Assembly (NCBI GenBank): GCA_029204225.1
Contig: CM055098.1
Span: 17,411,775 to 17,475,774 of the forward strand
Direction of reading: 5' to 3'
Source: Diphasiastrum complanatum
Taxonomy: Eukaryota; Streptophyta; Lycopodiopsida; Lycopodiales; Lycopodiaceae
Length of the DNA stretch: 64,000 nucleotides
This document shows, one piece after another, positions 1-10,719 of the stretch (its first letter is position 1; each line of letters begins with the position of its first letter). The position numbers were made by a program, and so were the translations under genes. The notes under the pieces were generated by a model. The model saw only the letters and a program-made list of their open reading frames with translations. It did not search any database and was not told where the DNA came from.

Positions 1-1189
1 ATTCAGCCGTTAATAGATACAGTCTAAATGCAGTCATAGTCACGTTCTTCCTAAAACAATATTATGTGATAACAGAGAGAAAAAACAAAACAATCGCGCT
101 CTGGATGTTCAATTGATCTGCTACAATGTCTATTGAGCTAACTGAGCAACTGATAAGTTGCTGGATATATACACAAGGCTAACTAATTAAAAGAATGCTT
201 AATCTTTATTTTACAATTGGGATTAAGGCACTACGTGCTGTTGGTAGTTGCTTTCGGACAATATCTAATTCTGTTGGAGATTTTATCCGGTCATGATGGG
301 TACTGTTGAGCCGCCGATTGTTCGAGTCGACTATTAGAGTTGATAGTGAGATACGACTAATTAGTCAAGTTGATTTGTCGATGTCGGATGTCTATCGAAT
401 AGTCGGTGTCGGATGAGTAGTTGATGTGTCCGATGAATAGTCGAGGTAGGCCGAACCGAATTGTCGAAGGGTGGCGGAATAGTCGGTGTAGGCTGAGTCC
501 ACTAAACACTATCATCGATTCCTTTGTATTTCAGCTTGTTAGAAAACAAGTGTATTTTTGCAGAGTGTGCGACTATACAAGTATTTATATACAACTATGA
601 ATGGATCTAGCTTAGCAATGAGATAAGGGATGGAGAGGATAGAAATCCAACATTGACGTTTTTACGGCTTGTTACAAGAAGCTAAATGAATCAATTTATT
701 GTTAAGACTGAAAATTAAAAAACTACTTTTGGTGAACTAAACATATAAATAATCAAAGGTATTGTTAACACAAAACTAGACTTACTTTTTCATTAATTAC
801 TTGAATGTTATGCAATAAGTTTAGAACAATTGGAGACAATGTGTGGAGAACTCAAATAATAGTATGTTAACAATGGAGTTCAATGAATAACATATTACCA
901 ATGGTAATAACAAACATGATGATAGAATGGAAATTGCCAATTCAAACAAAGTAATTGATTATATCAATGCACACATACCTCATGGAAACAACAATAAAAA
1001 TACCAACATACCAATTGGAGCGATTTGTTAAAATTCCACCTAGGTCAAATCAATCGGCAGAAGGGCCTAAAACTTTTTTGGTCAGACTTTGAAATTGACT
1101 TTCGAAGCTTCTATTTACACTATAAGCTCTTCATTTGGCCTCATTAATAGGAGCAATTTTTGTAGGATGGTAGGATTGGGCGAATCCGT
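1..1189. other. Non-coding, with degenerate GTCG-rich short repeats at about 300-500
   Basis: I see no gene here. Between about 300 and 500 variants of GATAGTCGGTGTCGGATGAG recur several times with mismatches, forming a degenerate short repeat. Similar GTCGATGTCGGAC words occur, in reverse complement, in the repeat block near 16.8-17.3 kb. TGTTGGAGATTTTATC near 271 resembles the start of a copia LTR, but I cannot pair it with a second copy. The rest is AT-rich and unassigned. Confidence 0.3.
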
Positions 1190-1545
1190 GTTTGGAGAAG
1201 CCAATAAATTGGATGGAGTGGGATAGCATTTGAAAATTCAAAATGAAGAGTATTTTGATGGACAAGGAGCTGTGGGACATCATCACTAGGGTGGAGCAAC
1301 GCCCAAATACAACTCCAGCTGACATTTGTGCATTTGACAAAAGGGCGCAAAGGCCTTAGCATTGATCAATTTGGCTGTGAAGGACCATGTCATTGCCCAT
1401 ATTAGTGAAGCTGATAGGTGTTCGCATGGAGAAAACTGAGGGGGTAGAGTCCTATTTCACCCAAATTAAGGAGTTGCAAGACTAGTTGATCACAATTGGT
1501 GAACCAAGAAGAGATGTGGAGCTTGTTCACATGGTCCTTTTCATA
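1190..1545 (+). pseudogene. Ty1/copia Gag remnant (UBN2-type)
   Basis: This is a decayed capsid (Gag) reading frame of a Ty1/copia retrotransposon. Read through stops and shifts, it gives the usual order of plant copia Gag: a KLDG motif, then KMKSILMDKELWDIIT, then ADICAFDKRAQ, then ALINLAVKDHVIAHIS. Motifs lie in different frames and in-frame stops occur, so it cannot make protein. It ends abruptly near 1545, where an opposite-strand gag-protease fragment begins. The family is clear; the boundaries are approximate. Confidence 0.6.
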
Positions 1546-1548
1546 AGA

Positions 1549-2610
1549 CATGTGGGAGCTAGCCCCACTATCAATCCACCAAGTATCTCTTGAATTGCTA
1601 TTGCTTGTTGGTGAGAATGTAGATTTTATCAAGAATACATCTCCTTCATCCTCCTCCTCTTCATGTGCATGGTTTCCTTGTTTCTCCTCCTCTTGTGCTC
1701 TTTTCCTCTTTTAGCATTCGAATGCATAATGCCCCTTCTTTCACAAAAGAAGCATTTTTGCTTTGACCTGTCTTTTGCCTTTGAACTTGATGCTTGATCC
1801 TCCTCCTTGGCCTCCTTTGCATGATCCTTCTTGGATCCATTGGTTTTCTTCTTGCCCTTGAATGAGAAATTTACTCTCTCATCTCCATCTTGCAATGATA
1901 AGGAACTCATCCTAGATTTTGCATTGAGCATCCTACACTCTTCAGCCACTAGCACACTATGGAGCTTATCAATTGATGGCAAGTGCCTTGGATGGCAAAA
2001 CTTTGAACCAAATTGGAGAACTCATCTCCTAAGCCATTGAGAATCACTTGTACACCAATAGAAGCCAACTCTTTGTTGAGAGACTTGATCCTTAGCACAT
2101 ACACTTGTGCACTTTCATCACTTCTCCTCATGCTTTGTAAGATTTGGTTTCTTATAATAAGCACTCTTGAAGTGTTGTTAGATTCATATATAGCTTTTAA
2201 AGAATCCCAAGCTTCTTTGGTAGATGTGCAAGAGACTACCTCTTTCAAGAGGTCACCACTAACATTCATTTTGATGCAATGAAATGCTAGTCTTGCCTTC
2301 TTCTTATATCTAATCAATTCTTGTCCTCCAAGAGGCTCATCCTCTTCATCTAGGACAATGTCAAAGAGGTCTTGGATCACTAAGAGCGACTCCAACCTCA
2401 CTTTCCATATTGAGTAGTTTGTAGAATTTAATCTCTCACTAGATCCAAGAAGGAATCCACCAATGGTTCCCATCTCTCTAATGACTTGTACTAATGATGT
2501 ACTTATTGGCCCTCCCTAAGCTCTTTTTCAAAATTTGCCTCACTATCAACTCACTTGATGTTCACAAAGACACAAGTGGCAAGATCCCCTTGATCTTGAT
2601 TCAAAAGAAA
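1549..2610 (-). pseudogene. Ty1/copia Gag-protease remnant
   Basis: This is a minus-strand gag and protease fragment. The Gag start lies at 2473 and reads STNYSIWKVRLESLL, the conserved N-terminal motif of this plant copia group. A one-frame break near 1980 separates it from the C-terminal half, which has a lysine-rich region and a damaged zinc knuckle (CFFCERRGIMHSNAK, with the H and final C displaced). At the low-coordinate end the aspartic protease motif TWWIDSGASSHM is intact. The leader upstream of the ATG is similar to the leader of the copia at 36.6 kb, so both belong to one family. The fragment is cut at about 2610 by another copia fragment. Confidence 0.75.
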
Positions 2611-2619
2611 AAACAGGAG

Positions 2620-3730
2620 GATTCTACAAAACAATGCTCAAAAAAATTGAAATTGATCTGATCCTAGAAACTCGCAACAGATTGAAGAAGGCCTTGTATG
2701 AATTAGATCAAGCACCACGTACTTGGTATAGCCACTTTGATGAGTATCTCCTATCTAGTGGTTTGATACACACTTCTTTAGATTTCAACCTTTATTACTT
2801 TGCTCGTGACTCTAGCATCACATTGATTGTGTTATACGTAGATGATCTCATAATCACATGCAATTATGATGATTTGATAAGTGCCATCAAGAAGGATCTG
2901 TCCTCCAACTTTGATATGACTGACCTTGGTTTGATGCACTATTGTTTGGGAGTGGAAATCTAAGATGTGATAGCATCACACTTACGCAAACGAGGTATGT
3001 GAACAAAATTTTGAAACATTTCAAGATGTGCGATAGTAAGCCAGTGTCTACACCTGTGGTTTGGTAAGAAACTTTTTAACCAGGATGAAAGTGCGCTAGT
3101 TGATGCTACTTTGTTTCATCAATTCATTGGTTCATGATCTATCTCACAACTACTCATCTAGATATAAGCTATGTTGTAAGTGTTTTGAGTCAATTCATGG
3201 CTACAACTAGGGAGACTCATTGGAAAGCAGCGAAGAGAATTCTTCATTACATTAAACGGACACTAGCCCATGGATTACTATATGAGAGACAATAGGCTTT
3301 ACCAGTTTTGCAGGGCTTCGTAGTTTCAGATTGGGCAGATTGTGTAGATGACAGAAGATCCACCATAGTTTATGCTTTTCATTATGGTAAATGGTGTGTT
3401 TTCTTGATCTAGTAAGAAGTAGAATACAGTTGCTCTTTCCACCACATAAACAAAGTACAAAGCCCTATGTTCAGCTACATAGGAGGCAGTATGGTTAAGA
3501 CGAATGATAGAAGACATAGGCAACTTGTAGAGTAAGCCTACAATGATCATGTGTGATAGCCAGAGTGCCATTTAGCTAGCCAAGAATCCTGTTACAGTAT
3601 TTCACGTATGCATGAAATACATAGAGATTAAATATCATTTCGAAATTGTTATCATATGAAATAGATGTAGTGCATTGTAGAACACATGACCAACTAGCAG
3701 ATATACTTACTAAGCTTTAAGTATTGATAA
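2620..3730 (+). pseudogene. Ty1/copia reverse transcriptase-RNase H remnant
   Basis: This is the C-terminal half of a copia polyprotein. It begins in the RT palm (KALYELDQAPRTWY) and has the catalytic YVDD motif in LIVLYVDDLIIT, followed by FDMTDLGLMHYCLGVEI. Downstream of 2963 the RNase H part is readable only across stops: VALSTT, TKYKALCSAT, CDSQSAI, then KYIEIKYHFE. A polypurine tract (AAGGGAGAG, 3782-3790) and an LTR start follow, so the 3' end of this element is present. The 5' half (gag, protease, integrase) is missing. Not functional. Confidence 0.8.
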
Positions 3731-3790
3731 ATTTGAGCTTTTTTGAGAAAAGCTCTTTGTAAGAAAAGTAAACTAGGGCTTAAGGGAGAG

Positions 3791-3866
3791 TGTTAAATTT
3801 AAGCCCGAAGTTTATTTTACAATTATGTGACTGTTTCTGGTTTTAGCAGTATTTTGAATTTTCCAT
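3791..3866 (+). repeat. Start of copia 3' LTR, interrupted
   Basis: Directly after the polypurine tract AAGGGAGAG the sequence starts TGTTAAATTTAAGCCC, as expected for a copia LTR. After 76 bases it is interrupted by the LTR element at 3867. The remainder presumably continues from 12227, after the second copy of the target duplication, but no second LTR is in the window to confirm how far it runs. Confidence 0.55.
3862..3866. repeat. Target-site duplication TCCAT, left copy
   Basis: TCCAT directly precedes the LTR start TGTTGTAACATACTG at 3867. The same five bases directly follow the LTR end GTCACCACA at 12221. A 5-bp duplication is the normal signature of LTR-retrotransposon integration and proves that both LTRs belong to one insertion. 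Confidence 0.85.
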
Positions 3867-5168
3867 TGTTGTAACATACTGACAGTAAAAGGATAGATAT
3901 TTGTAGTACAAATGAGTGTCATTCCCATTGGAGAGCAATAATAGTGCTAATACTCTCATTATTAGTGAAAAATAGGGAATATCCAAGAATGAACGGAGTG
4001 GAGTGAAAGGTGTTACAATCTAAGTCATCGTCAAATGTTTCAGCAATGCGGTTGCCAGTAAAACCTTGACAATTTATTAAAAAATACCAAATAAAGGTTG
4101 AATATCTAATAATTAAGTTCCAGACTCAAGTTAGGAGTAAAACTTTGTATACACATGGCGGTCAACATTCTATCCCTGAAACAATGAGAGTTGGCATCAG
4201 AATGTAGAGGTTAGAGACTCTCCATCTAGCATGGTGCTCATTGGTCATTTAGGCCCTCATCAGCCCGAGAAAAAATACAAACAAATTTCCCATTAAGAAA
4301 AGTCAGAATGAAGGCACTGTAATTTAGGGTCAGATGCTAGAGAAATGATCCAAACCTCTGTCAAGAAATGCACTAATATCGTTGTCCTGCATTGGCAATG
4401 TTGGGAAATTGCTGATAGAGCCTGCCACTGGTGAAGAGCAAATGCGTGGGAAGCAAATAAACAGCCTCTAAAGAAGAGGAATGGCTACTTCTAGTGATGC
4501 GCTAAAAGAGATGCACGAACTTGGGCATAGTAGACGATGGCTGGCTAGAGATACATTGCCCTACCTGTTGGTTGTTTGCCACTAAAAACGTGACTCTTGC
4601 TTTGTTAGATGCGCTCTTGTTCGACTGTCATGACAGTGGATTGGAAATCACAACCCTGGCCTATGGAAAATGTAACTAATTGGCTGTTAGAAAGGCAAAT
4701 ATGCCCTTAGAATCATGTAATTCAGTGTAGATAAAATGCCTTCATCAATGTGAAAATGGTGACGTCTTCTATTGGTTTGTTGACCGTCAGCCCTTGAGAA
4801 CCAGGCCCCTTATGACCTTGTCGTTCATTATAGCATATTGCCTTAGAAGAGAAGGCTTGAGAATGACGTACAAGCTGCCTTTTGAAATTAACTACAAGCC
4901 TTAAAAAGAAATTGGGCTTCGGTCAAGTAGAAGATGCCTTATATTTATCATTGTGTGACAAATGCTAATCTGGCCATAGAATTAGGCTCAAACAGACCTC
5001 ATGAATCTATTGGTACAGACTAACATAATTTCACATATGCAACACTTACTAACATAATTTCACATATGCAACACTTACGTGTTTGTTGAAGACTTTGCAC
5101 ATCAAGGCTTAGGAAATATCACTAAGGAGCTGAAAATTTGAGAAAACTTGCATAGCTAGGTCACCACA
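3867..5168 (-). repeat. 3' LTR (left copy) of the non-autonomous element
   Basis: This 1,302-bp LTR is uninterrupted. It aligns with the right copy at 3867-4124, 4430-4530 and 4896-5168, with unmatched blocks between that show independent indels. It contains a 29-bp tandem duplication of ACTAACATAATTTCACATAT and following bases at about 5019-5076. Because it lacks the DNA transposon, its sequence TTGGTACAGACTAACATAA gives the empty site for that insertion. Confidence 0.85.
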
Positions 5169-5793
5169 TGTCCCCCTCCACTTTGCGCAGTGACCTCGCA
5201 AGCATAAGAATCATGAAACCTTGTTGAAGCTTGAATGAAATTTGACTTGCCCCAGTCTGCAGCCTTTAACAAGCCAAAACAGTGCTGCACATACATCACC
5301 AATAGGTCTTGAAGTGTGAGTAATGAAGGCAGAACATAGAAAGATCAGCAGTCTTTGGCCTCTTTGACAACACCAAAGCCTCAGAATAAGCCATTATTGT
5401 GCTTAAAGATCTTGTGCAAAACTGAGACAAAACAAAACAAAGACAAACAAACAAGAACTAGATTTTGGAAAAGCATAGATAGAGGTTTGCTTACGGAAAA
5501 CTAGAATCTTACGAACACGACGAAGAATCGTCAGCCTAGAACATAACATGAACTAACACATTACACAAACTGTAATTAAACTCAGGAACTTTACAAGAAA
5601 CTAAAACATAGAACTAGAATGGAGTGATGAGTCATGTTGGACAAAACTCAAGTTTCACTCTCTCCCTCCTCAAATTCTTAAAGAACTAGAAAAATAACCC
5701 GTGAATCTGAAAAGTATAGACAATAATCAGAATAATAACAAAATAACTTCCTATTTGGCATTGCTCCCTGACAATGGCACCAAAATCATTATA
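5169..5793 (-). other. Internal region of the element: PPT, spacer and PBS
   Basis: A polypurine tract (reverse complement of TGTCCCCCTCC) at 5169-5179 and a PBS-like site (reverse complement of CCCTGACAATGGCACCA) at 5766-5782 bracket about 600 bp without a convincing reading frame. The PBS is separated from the right LTR by about 11 bases, as in several plant Ty3 lineages. The element must have depended on proteins supplied in trans. Confidence 0.7.
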
Positions 5794-6804
5794 TGTCGTA
5801 ACATACTGACAGTAAAAGGATAGATATTTGTAGTACAAATGAGTGTCATTCCCGTTGGAGAGCAATAATAGTGCTAATACTGTCATTATTAGTGAAAAAT
5901 AGGGAATATCCAAGAATGAACGAAGTGGAGTGAAAGGTGTTTAGAATCTGGTCATTGTCAAATGTTTCAGCAATGCAGTTGCCAGTACAACCTTGACAAT
6001 TTATAAAAAAACACCAAATAAAGGTTGAATATCTAGAAATTAAGTTCCAGGCACTGTGGAAATACTTTTCAGAACCAAAACAGAAGAACTAATTTAAGTC
6101 ACCATCCATGGAAAAGTGTACTAAACATTCACAGTAGAAATAGATGTGCATTGCACTATATTCATCTTTTGTATATAAACAATACATGACATATTTGCAA
6201 TGGAAGAATTATAGAGTGCAGAGAATGAATGATGCATTTATTCTACTCAGTTTCTAAATATCTACGGAAATGGCTCTAGAGTATCTCAGTGTCTAAATAT
6301 CTGCGGAAATGATTCTGGAGCAATTCTTCTGTATTCTGAAATCTTTAGTTCATTTGTTGCCAGAGATAGGACATAAAGATCTCTCCTGAAGCACGACAAA
6401 GCCATGGAGGCTCCGCTCCTTCTCTTGAATGAGTGAATGAATGGAAATGACAAAGCCTTGCCAAGGTATAGTGATGGCAACTTAGTGGATCAAAGAGAAG
6501 GCTTTGTAATCTGTCAACAAATGCAATACTGCTACTGTCCTATGTTGGAAATGCGTGGGAAGCAAATAAACAGCCGCTAAAGAAGAGGAATGGCTGCCTC
6601 TGGTGATGCTCTGAAAGAGATGCCCATATTTGCTAATGAAAAATGATCTTAGACAACCATTGAAGAACTTGGGCGTAGTATATCCTTAAGAGAAATTGGG
6701 CTTGATCAAGTGATACTAAGATGCCTTATATTTACCATTGTGTGACAATTTCTAGTCTGGCCATATAATTAGGCTCAAACAGACCTCGTGAATCCATTGG
6801 TACA

Positions 6805-6836
6805 CACTAGGGGAAATATGGGCTCAAAATGGGTCC
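6805..6836 (+). repeat. Left terminal inverted repeat
   Basis: This 32-bp end begins CACTAGGGGA and contains CTCAAAATGGG, matching the right end in inverted orientation with about seven mismatches. Confidence 0.8.
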
Positions 6837-7237
6837 GTTAAGAAATTTGACTTTAGAGAGAGGTTACGTAGAGAGAAAATATAAACCGGTATCATTCGGT
6901 TGTTGTTTTTTGAGTTTCTGGTTTTGCCCGACATCTAACTATTGTGGTTAACTTCAAATGGTAATAACTTCTCTCCATGGTAATAACTTCAAATTAATTA
7001 GACGAGCATGCTTGGTAACAACTTCTCTCCATGCCTAGATGCATTATGAGCATTGGTCTGCCCTATGCAAAATATGGAATGAGAGAGTTGTTTGAAATCT
7101 TGGTATGCTCTCTGCAAAAAATGCAACGGGAGCAATATGAGCACTTTTGAAATCTTTGTGGGGGGGGGGTTTATAAGCTCAAAGACATAGCTAGTACAAA
7201 AGTAAGGTACGCTTCAGACCAATCTTTTGACGTACTG

Positions 7238-7838
7238 TTGTTTTCGAAAATGGGACAATTCCATTTGCATGTTGCACTTCCTATGGAATGCACTCCATTT
7301 TATAAGAAAAATGCGAAAGTTGTAGAAAATGCTACTACAATAATTAGAGATTTGAGACTAAATAATCATAAGAACGTAGATTTGTGGGTAAATGGATCAA
7401 TTTATCCTGAAGATCCAAATACCAGTTTATGTCCAGATTTTAAGTCCATTAGTAATCTTCTCAAATTTGTATATGAAGGAAACAATGGATTACTTGGATA
7501 TTGTCAAAGGTTGCGTGACATTGGCTTGCATGATGCAAAATTGTTGAGTCTCGATCAACATTTGCGATGTGCTAATGAACAATTGCATTGTGCTAATCAG
7601 CAATTGCAACATTATGTGCAACACTAGTAATGAGAACATTGCACTCAAGCATGTTATATCGAAGTTAAATACTACAATCACAAGTCTTTGGGGATCAAAC
7701 CAAGATATGTCAAAATCATTGGAGAAGTTGCGATCTGAAAGTTTAAAGTCTGTTGTTGATGTGGAAATGATAAAAAAGGCAATGATGAAAAATAAAAGAA
7801 AAAGAGTATCGAAGAGGAACATTGATGACTTACCTTGA
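7238..7838 (+). pseudogene. Transposon ORF, unknown, coiled-coil C-terminus
   Basis: A 129-residue frame (7238-7627) runs into an overlapping frame ending at 7838 by one frame change near 7620, so this was probably one protein of about 200 residues. The N-terminal half (GQFHLHVALPMECTPFY and on) matches no family I know. The middle has short heptad-like repeats (LRCANEQLHCANQQL), and the C-terminal part is charged and basic (MKNKRKRVSKRN), like a coiled coil followed by a nuclear-targeting cluster. It sits just inside the left TIR on the plus strand. It could be an accessory DNA-binding protein of the transposon; that is inference. The frame break suggests it is dead or spliced there. Confidence 0.45.
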
Positions 7839-7978
7839 CATAGCGGCAATAAGAAGAAAATAATTCGAGCATTCAAGTATGTTACATTATAAATTTTTTA
7901 TTTCATTTGTATGTTTCTATTTAATTTGTGTTTGTTTATTTGTGTTGTTATAGACTAAATGTCATATGGCTTTGATAT

Positions 7979-8440
7979 GTGTGCTGCAGATCATGCTTGG
8001 CAGCAAAGGACTATTTCAAAGATCAATCATGCATTGGAGAATCTTTAAGCCATGTTCTCCCAAGAAAGTCAGCAAGAGCAATGATGAGAAATGATCGATT
8101 TCAAAAAATGAAAAATGAGATTGCACAAATAGTTTTGAGTAAGATTCAAACTTATTTGGATGCAAATGTGATACAAGATGCATGTGATCAGGCTGGAATT
8201 AGCGAAAATGCTTATTCTACATTTTTCAGAATAATACAAGAAGCATTCTCTCAAGTGAAAATTTAGAAAACTTATCTTCCTCGTCCATATCGAGTAAGAC
8301 TAGCAAGAAATTATTCCGACGAGGGAATGTTTAAAGTTGTTGGCCAACCATTTCATATAAATGATTTATACAAATCTGAAGGTGGTGAACTTAAATACAA
8401 CAATTGCAATAATACTCGCAAGAATAACAGGCGGAACGCA
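7979..8440 (+). pseudogene. Transposon ORF, unknown, continuation of the plus-strand gene
   Basis: A 95-residue frame from 7979 contains a basic segment (PRKSARAMMRNDRFQKMKNEIAQ) and an amphipathic helix-rich stretch (DANVIQDACDQAGISENAY). It ends at a stop near 8265 but reads on in another frame as TYLPRPYRVRLARNYSDEG and then FKVVGQPFHINDLYKSEGG to about 8410. These segments have coding-like composition and probably were later exons or frames of the upstream gene. A poly-A run at 8441-8455 breaks the frame. No family recognised. Confidence 0.4.
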
Positions 8441-8671
8441 AAAAAAAAAAAAAAACTCAGGTGGTATCGAATCAACGCGCGGACAACACAAGAAAAATAC
8501 AGAAAATCTATGTGCGCGTTGAATCAATATAGGGTAGAGTTAGGGCACGAGAGTACACGAGAGGCAAGATATAACAAAAAAAAAGGGTTATGTCTTTCAT
8601 CTTATATTTATAGAATTTCAAGCATGATCTCAGCCTTACACTTGTTGCGTTTGGAATGAATATCTTGAGCC

Positions 8672-8812
8672 GTAATGGACGGGCAATAGGAAACTACCAC
8701 ATGTGGTCAATTGCTTGATCGTAATGGATGAGCCAATAGGAAACTACCACGTGTGACGTCCTTTGTCATGATGACTATTGACCACACGCGGTGATTTTCT
8801 ATTGGTTCGTCC
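8672..8812. promoter_or_regulatory. Duplicated and inverted CCAAT / G-box module
   Basis: A module reading (A/G)CCAATAGGAAACTACCACGTG occurs as two direct copies (about 8672-8706 and 8721-8755, period 49 bp) and one inverted copy (8782-8812, CCACACGCGGTGATTTTCTATTGG). Copy 2 has a perfect CACGTG (8748-8753) overlapping a TGACGTC site (8754-8760), both core sites of plant bZIP/bHLH factors, next to a CCAAT box. It lies between the first plus-strand transposon frames and the H3-like gene. A promoter role is inference. Confidence 0.45.
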
Positions 8813-9214
8813 TTTTAATGAAAAATGATTGAGATATACGAATCTGATACACACGAAATTCGAGTCATAAATTACACCAAAATTTGTACTGGACCCACGG
8901 GGACCCGCTCGGAGCTATTAAATTACCAGCACGAGGAATGCAATATAAAAAACTTACAACATGACTGAAATACTTTCAAAAGCCCCCGAGTCCTTTGGTA
9001 TGGTCATATTGATTCAATGCGCGTTGTTCTCCTCTGGAAAATCACTGCTTTCTTCTTGCATGTCCATTCGATATTTTGATATCGATTCAGCATGCAGTTG
9101 TGTTTCGATAGATGCCGTATGGCCCGCCTGCATGCTCGTTCGATATCCGCCATCTAGCCCACCTATGTGCTCATCTGCTCAGACGTTTTGCATGCGCAGT
9201 GAATCACAGCTCAG

Positions 9215-9894
9215 ATGGCTCGAACAAAGCAAACAAATCGGGTCCATTCAGGTGGTGTTTCACTTCATGTGGCAGTTGGTCGGATAGGCAATCCACCAGC
9301 ACCAAAAAGAGCACTACCACCACCACCGCCATGAAGGCCAAGTGGTAGACCTCGTGACCCTGCATGAATAAATCATTTAAATCAGCCTCTCAGTGAATTA
9401 GATATGAAACAGATGGAAAATAAAGATACAATGATTAGGGACAATATTGGAGAGGGGTCTATTAGATACTGGCTTGAATATTACCAAGATCCCATTTTTA
9501 TAGATGTTGTTTTGTTACAAACTCGGTTCCTTACGAGATTTCACTATTTTGATTTTAAAGAAATCCTTGAGGGATACATTAAGAATGTCAAGCTGGGAAC
9601 TCCATTGTTTGTGATACCTTATTTAAACAAGTAAGTCAACAATTTTTCACAGATTCTCTAATGAATTTTTGCGTATGAAAGTTTGTTTATATTTGCAATT
9701 TGAATAACCTAATAATTTGACATTGCAGTGGTCATTGGAGGTTGTACATTTTGCCATTATATATAAATAGTGAGCATGAATGCAACCCTATTTGTTTGAA
9801 GATGACACACACTCGCAAGGCCGCAAAATCGCTTGTAAATAAAGTAGTGAAGATCTTTCGAATGCCAACCGCAAGGTTATATAAAAAACTGTAG
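9215..9894 (+). pseudogene. Histone-H3-tail-like N-terminus followed by Ulp1 (C48)-like protease segment
   Basis: The frame starts MARTKQTNRVHSGG; the first seven residues equal the histone H3 N-terminus, including K4. A proline run and an AT-hook-like GRPRDPA follow. The frame is broken by TGA at 9332 and 9365, each of which could derive from CGA by loss of a methylated CpG. It then continues in the same frame through 9404 (MKQMENKDTMIRDN) to a strong donor (GTAAGT at 9631). Splicing to the acceptor TTGCAG ending at 9728 gives IPYLNNGHWRLYIL, matching the Ulp1-family motif with the catalytic His before Trp. Candidate Cys and Gln residues downstream are out of frame or doubtful, so the protease is not demonstrably complete. 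Other reading: a chance H3 match upstream of an unrelated gene, but the shared frame argues against this. Confidence 0.5.
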
Positions 9895-10672
9895 ATGATT
9901 GCGAAGGTATTCCTAGTCATCAACTAGCTCTGGTATCAATTCAGCGTGCATTGATAGGTAAATTATAATTTCGGTCCATCAAACCACGCGCTGAAACGAT
10001 ATTGTATGTTGTTTTTCGGATATGCTTTATTCTTAGACATAAACCCGTCTGTTTGTCCAGTCCTCCCAACAAACAGATTCTACGGATGGTATACTATATA
10101 CAATGCCAAATCCTTTTCAATTGGCTTGGACAACAGAAACAACTTCATGATCTATGGTAGGTAATATATTCATTTGATATATTGTATGTTTTTTTTTTCT
10201 ACTTTATGATAGTTTTTTATTGAAACAAGTGCTTATCGATTTTAGTTTTTGGCAGTTTGTCTGCCCGTTAGTCACACCTTAAGAAAAATGACCTTTCAGC
10301 AAGAGTCAATAAAAATTATTGTGAGAATTTTTATTCCTGTTACTATTTCAAATAGTTCGCCGAGGGTTCTTGCTTCTGGAGAAATGGATGTGGAGATTAT
10401 AGACCAAAAAGTTGGTATTGAGAGGGAGCAAAAGAAAGATACAAGAAGAAAGATAGATTGGTCACCCTTCATGGGGATGACTTGAAATGTATTTCAAATG
10501 TACACAAAAATTTATACAAACATATTGAGTTAAAATTATGATCTTTTATGCATCCACAATTTCGATTGTTGTTGCTATAAATTTGCATTTCATGTGCTCT
10601 TCTTGCCTTGTCCTTATCTGCACACAAAAATTAAAATCATTGTAACATTCGGCATCTTGAAACAATAACAAG
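9895..10672 (+). other. Decayed 3' part of the H3-like/Ulp1-like gene
   Basis: Short coding-like stretches continue the plus-strand gene: VDDCEGIPSHQLALVSIQ near 9893-9950 (one base out of frame), a segment near 10065-10130 that reads QQTDSTDGILY in one frame, and a basic stretch at 10380-10470 ending in a stop at about 10483. A Q followed by D and G is reminiscent of the Ulp1 Gln/Asp-Cys-Gly block, but the Cys is absent. Probably remains of spliced exons. No confident call. Confidence 0.3.
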
Positions 10673-10719
10673 TCAAAATTCAAAATTGCATATTGTGTAA
10701 CATACCTTAACACCGTTCA

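Noticed and set aside
8800-9214. Plus-strand frame from 8961 upstream of and overlapping the H3-like start
   Set aside because: It is in a different frame from the H3-like gene, has no known motif, and is best seen as chance.
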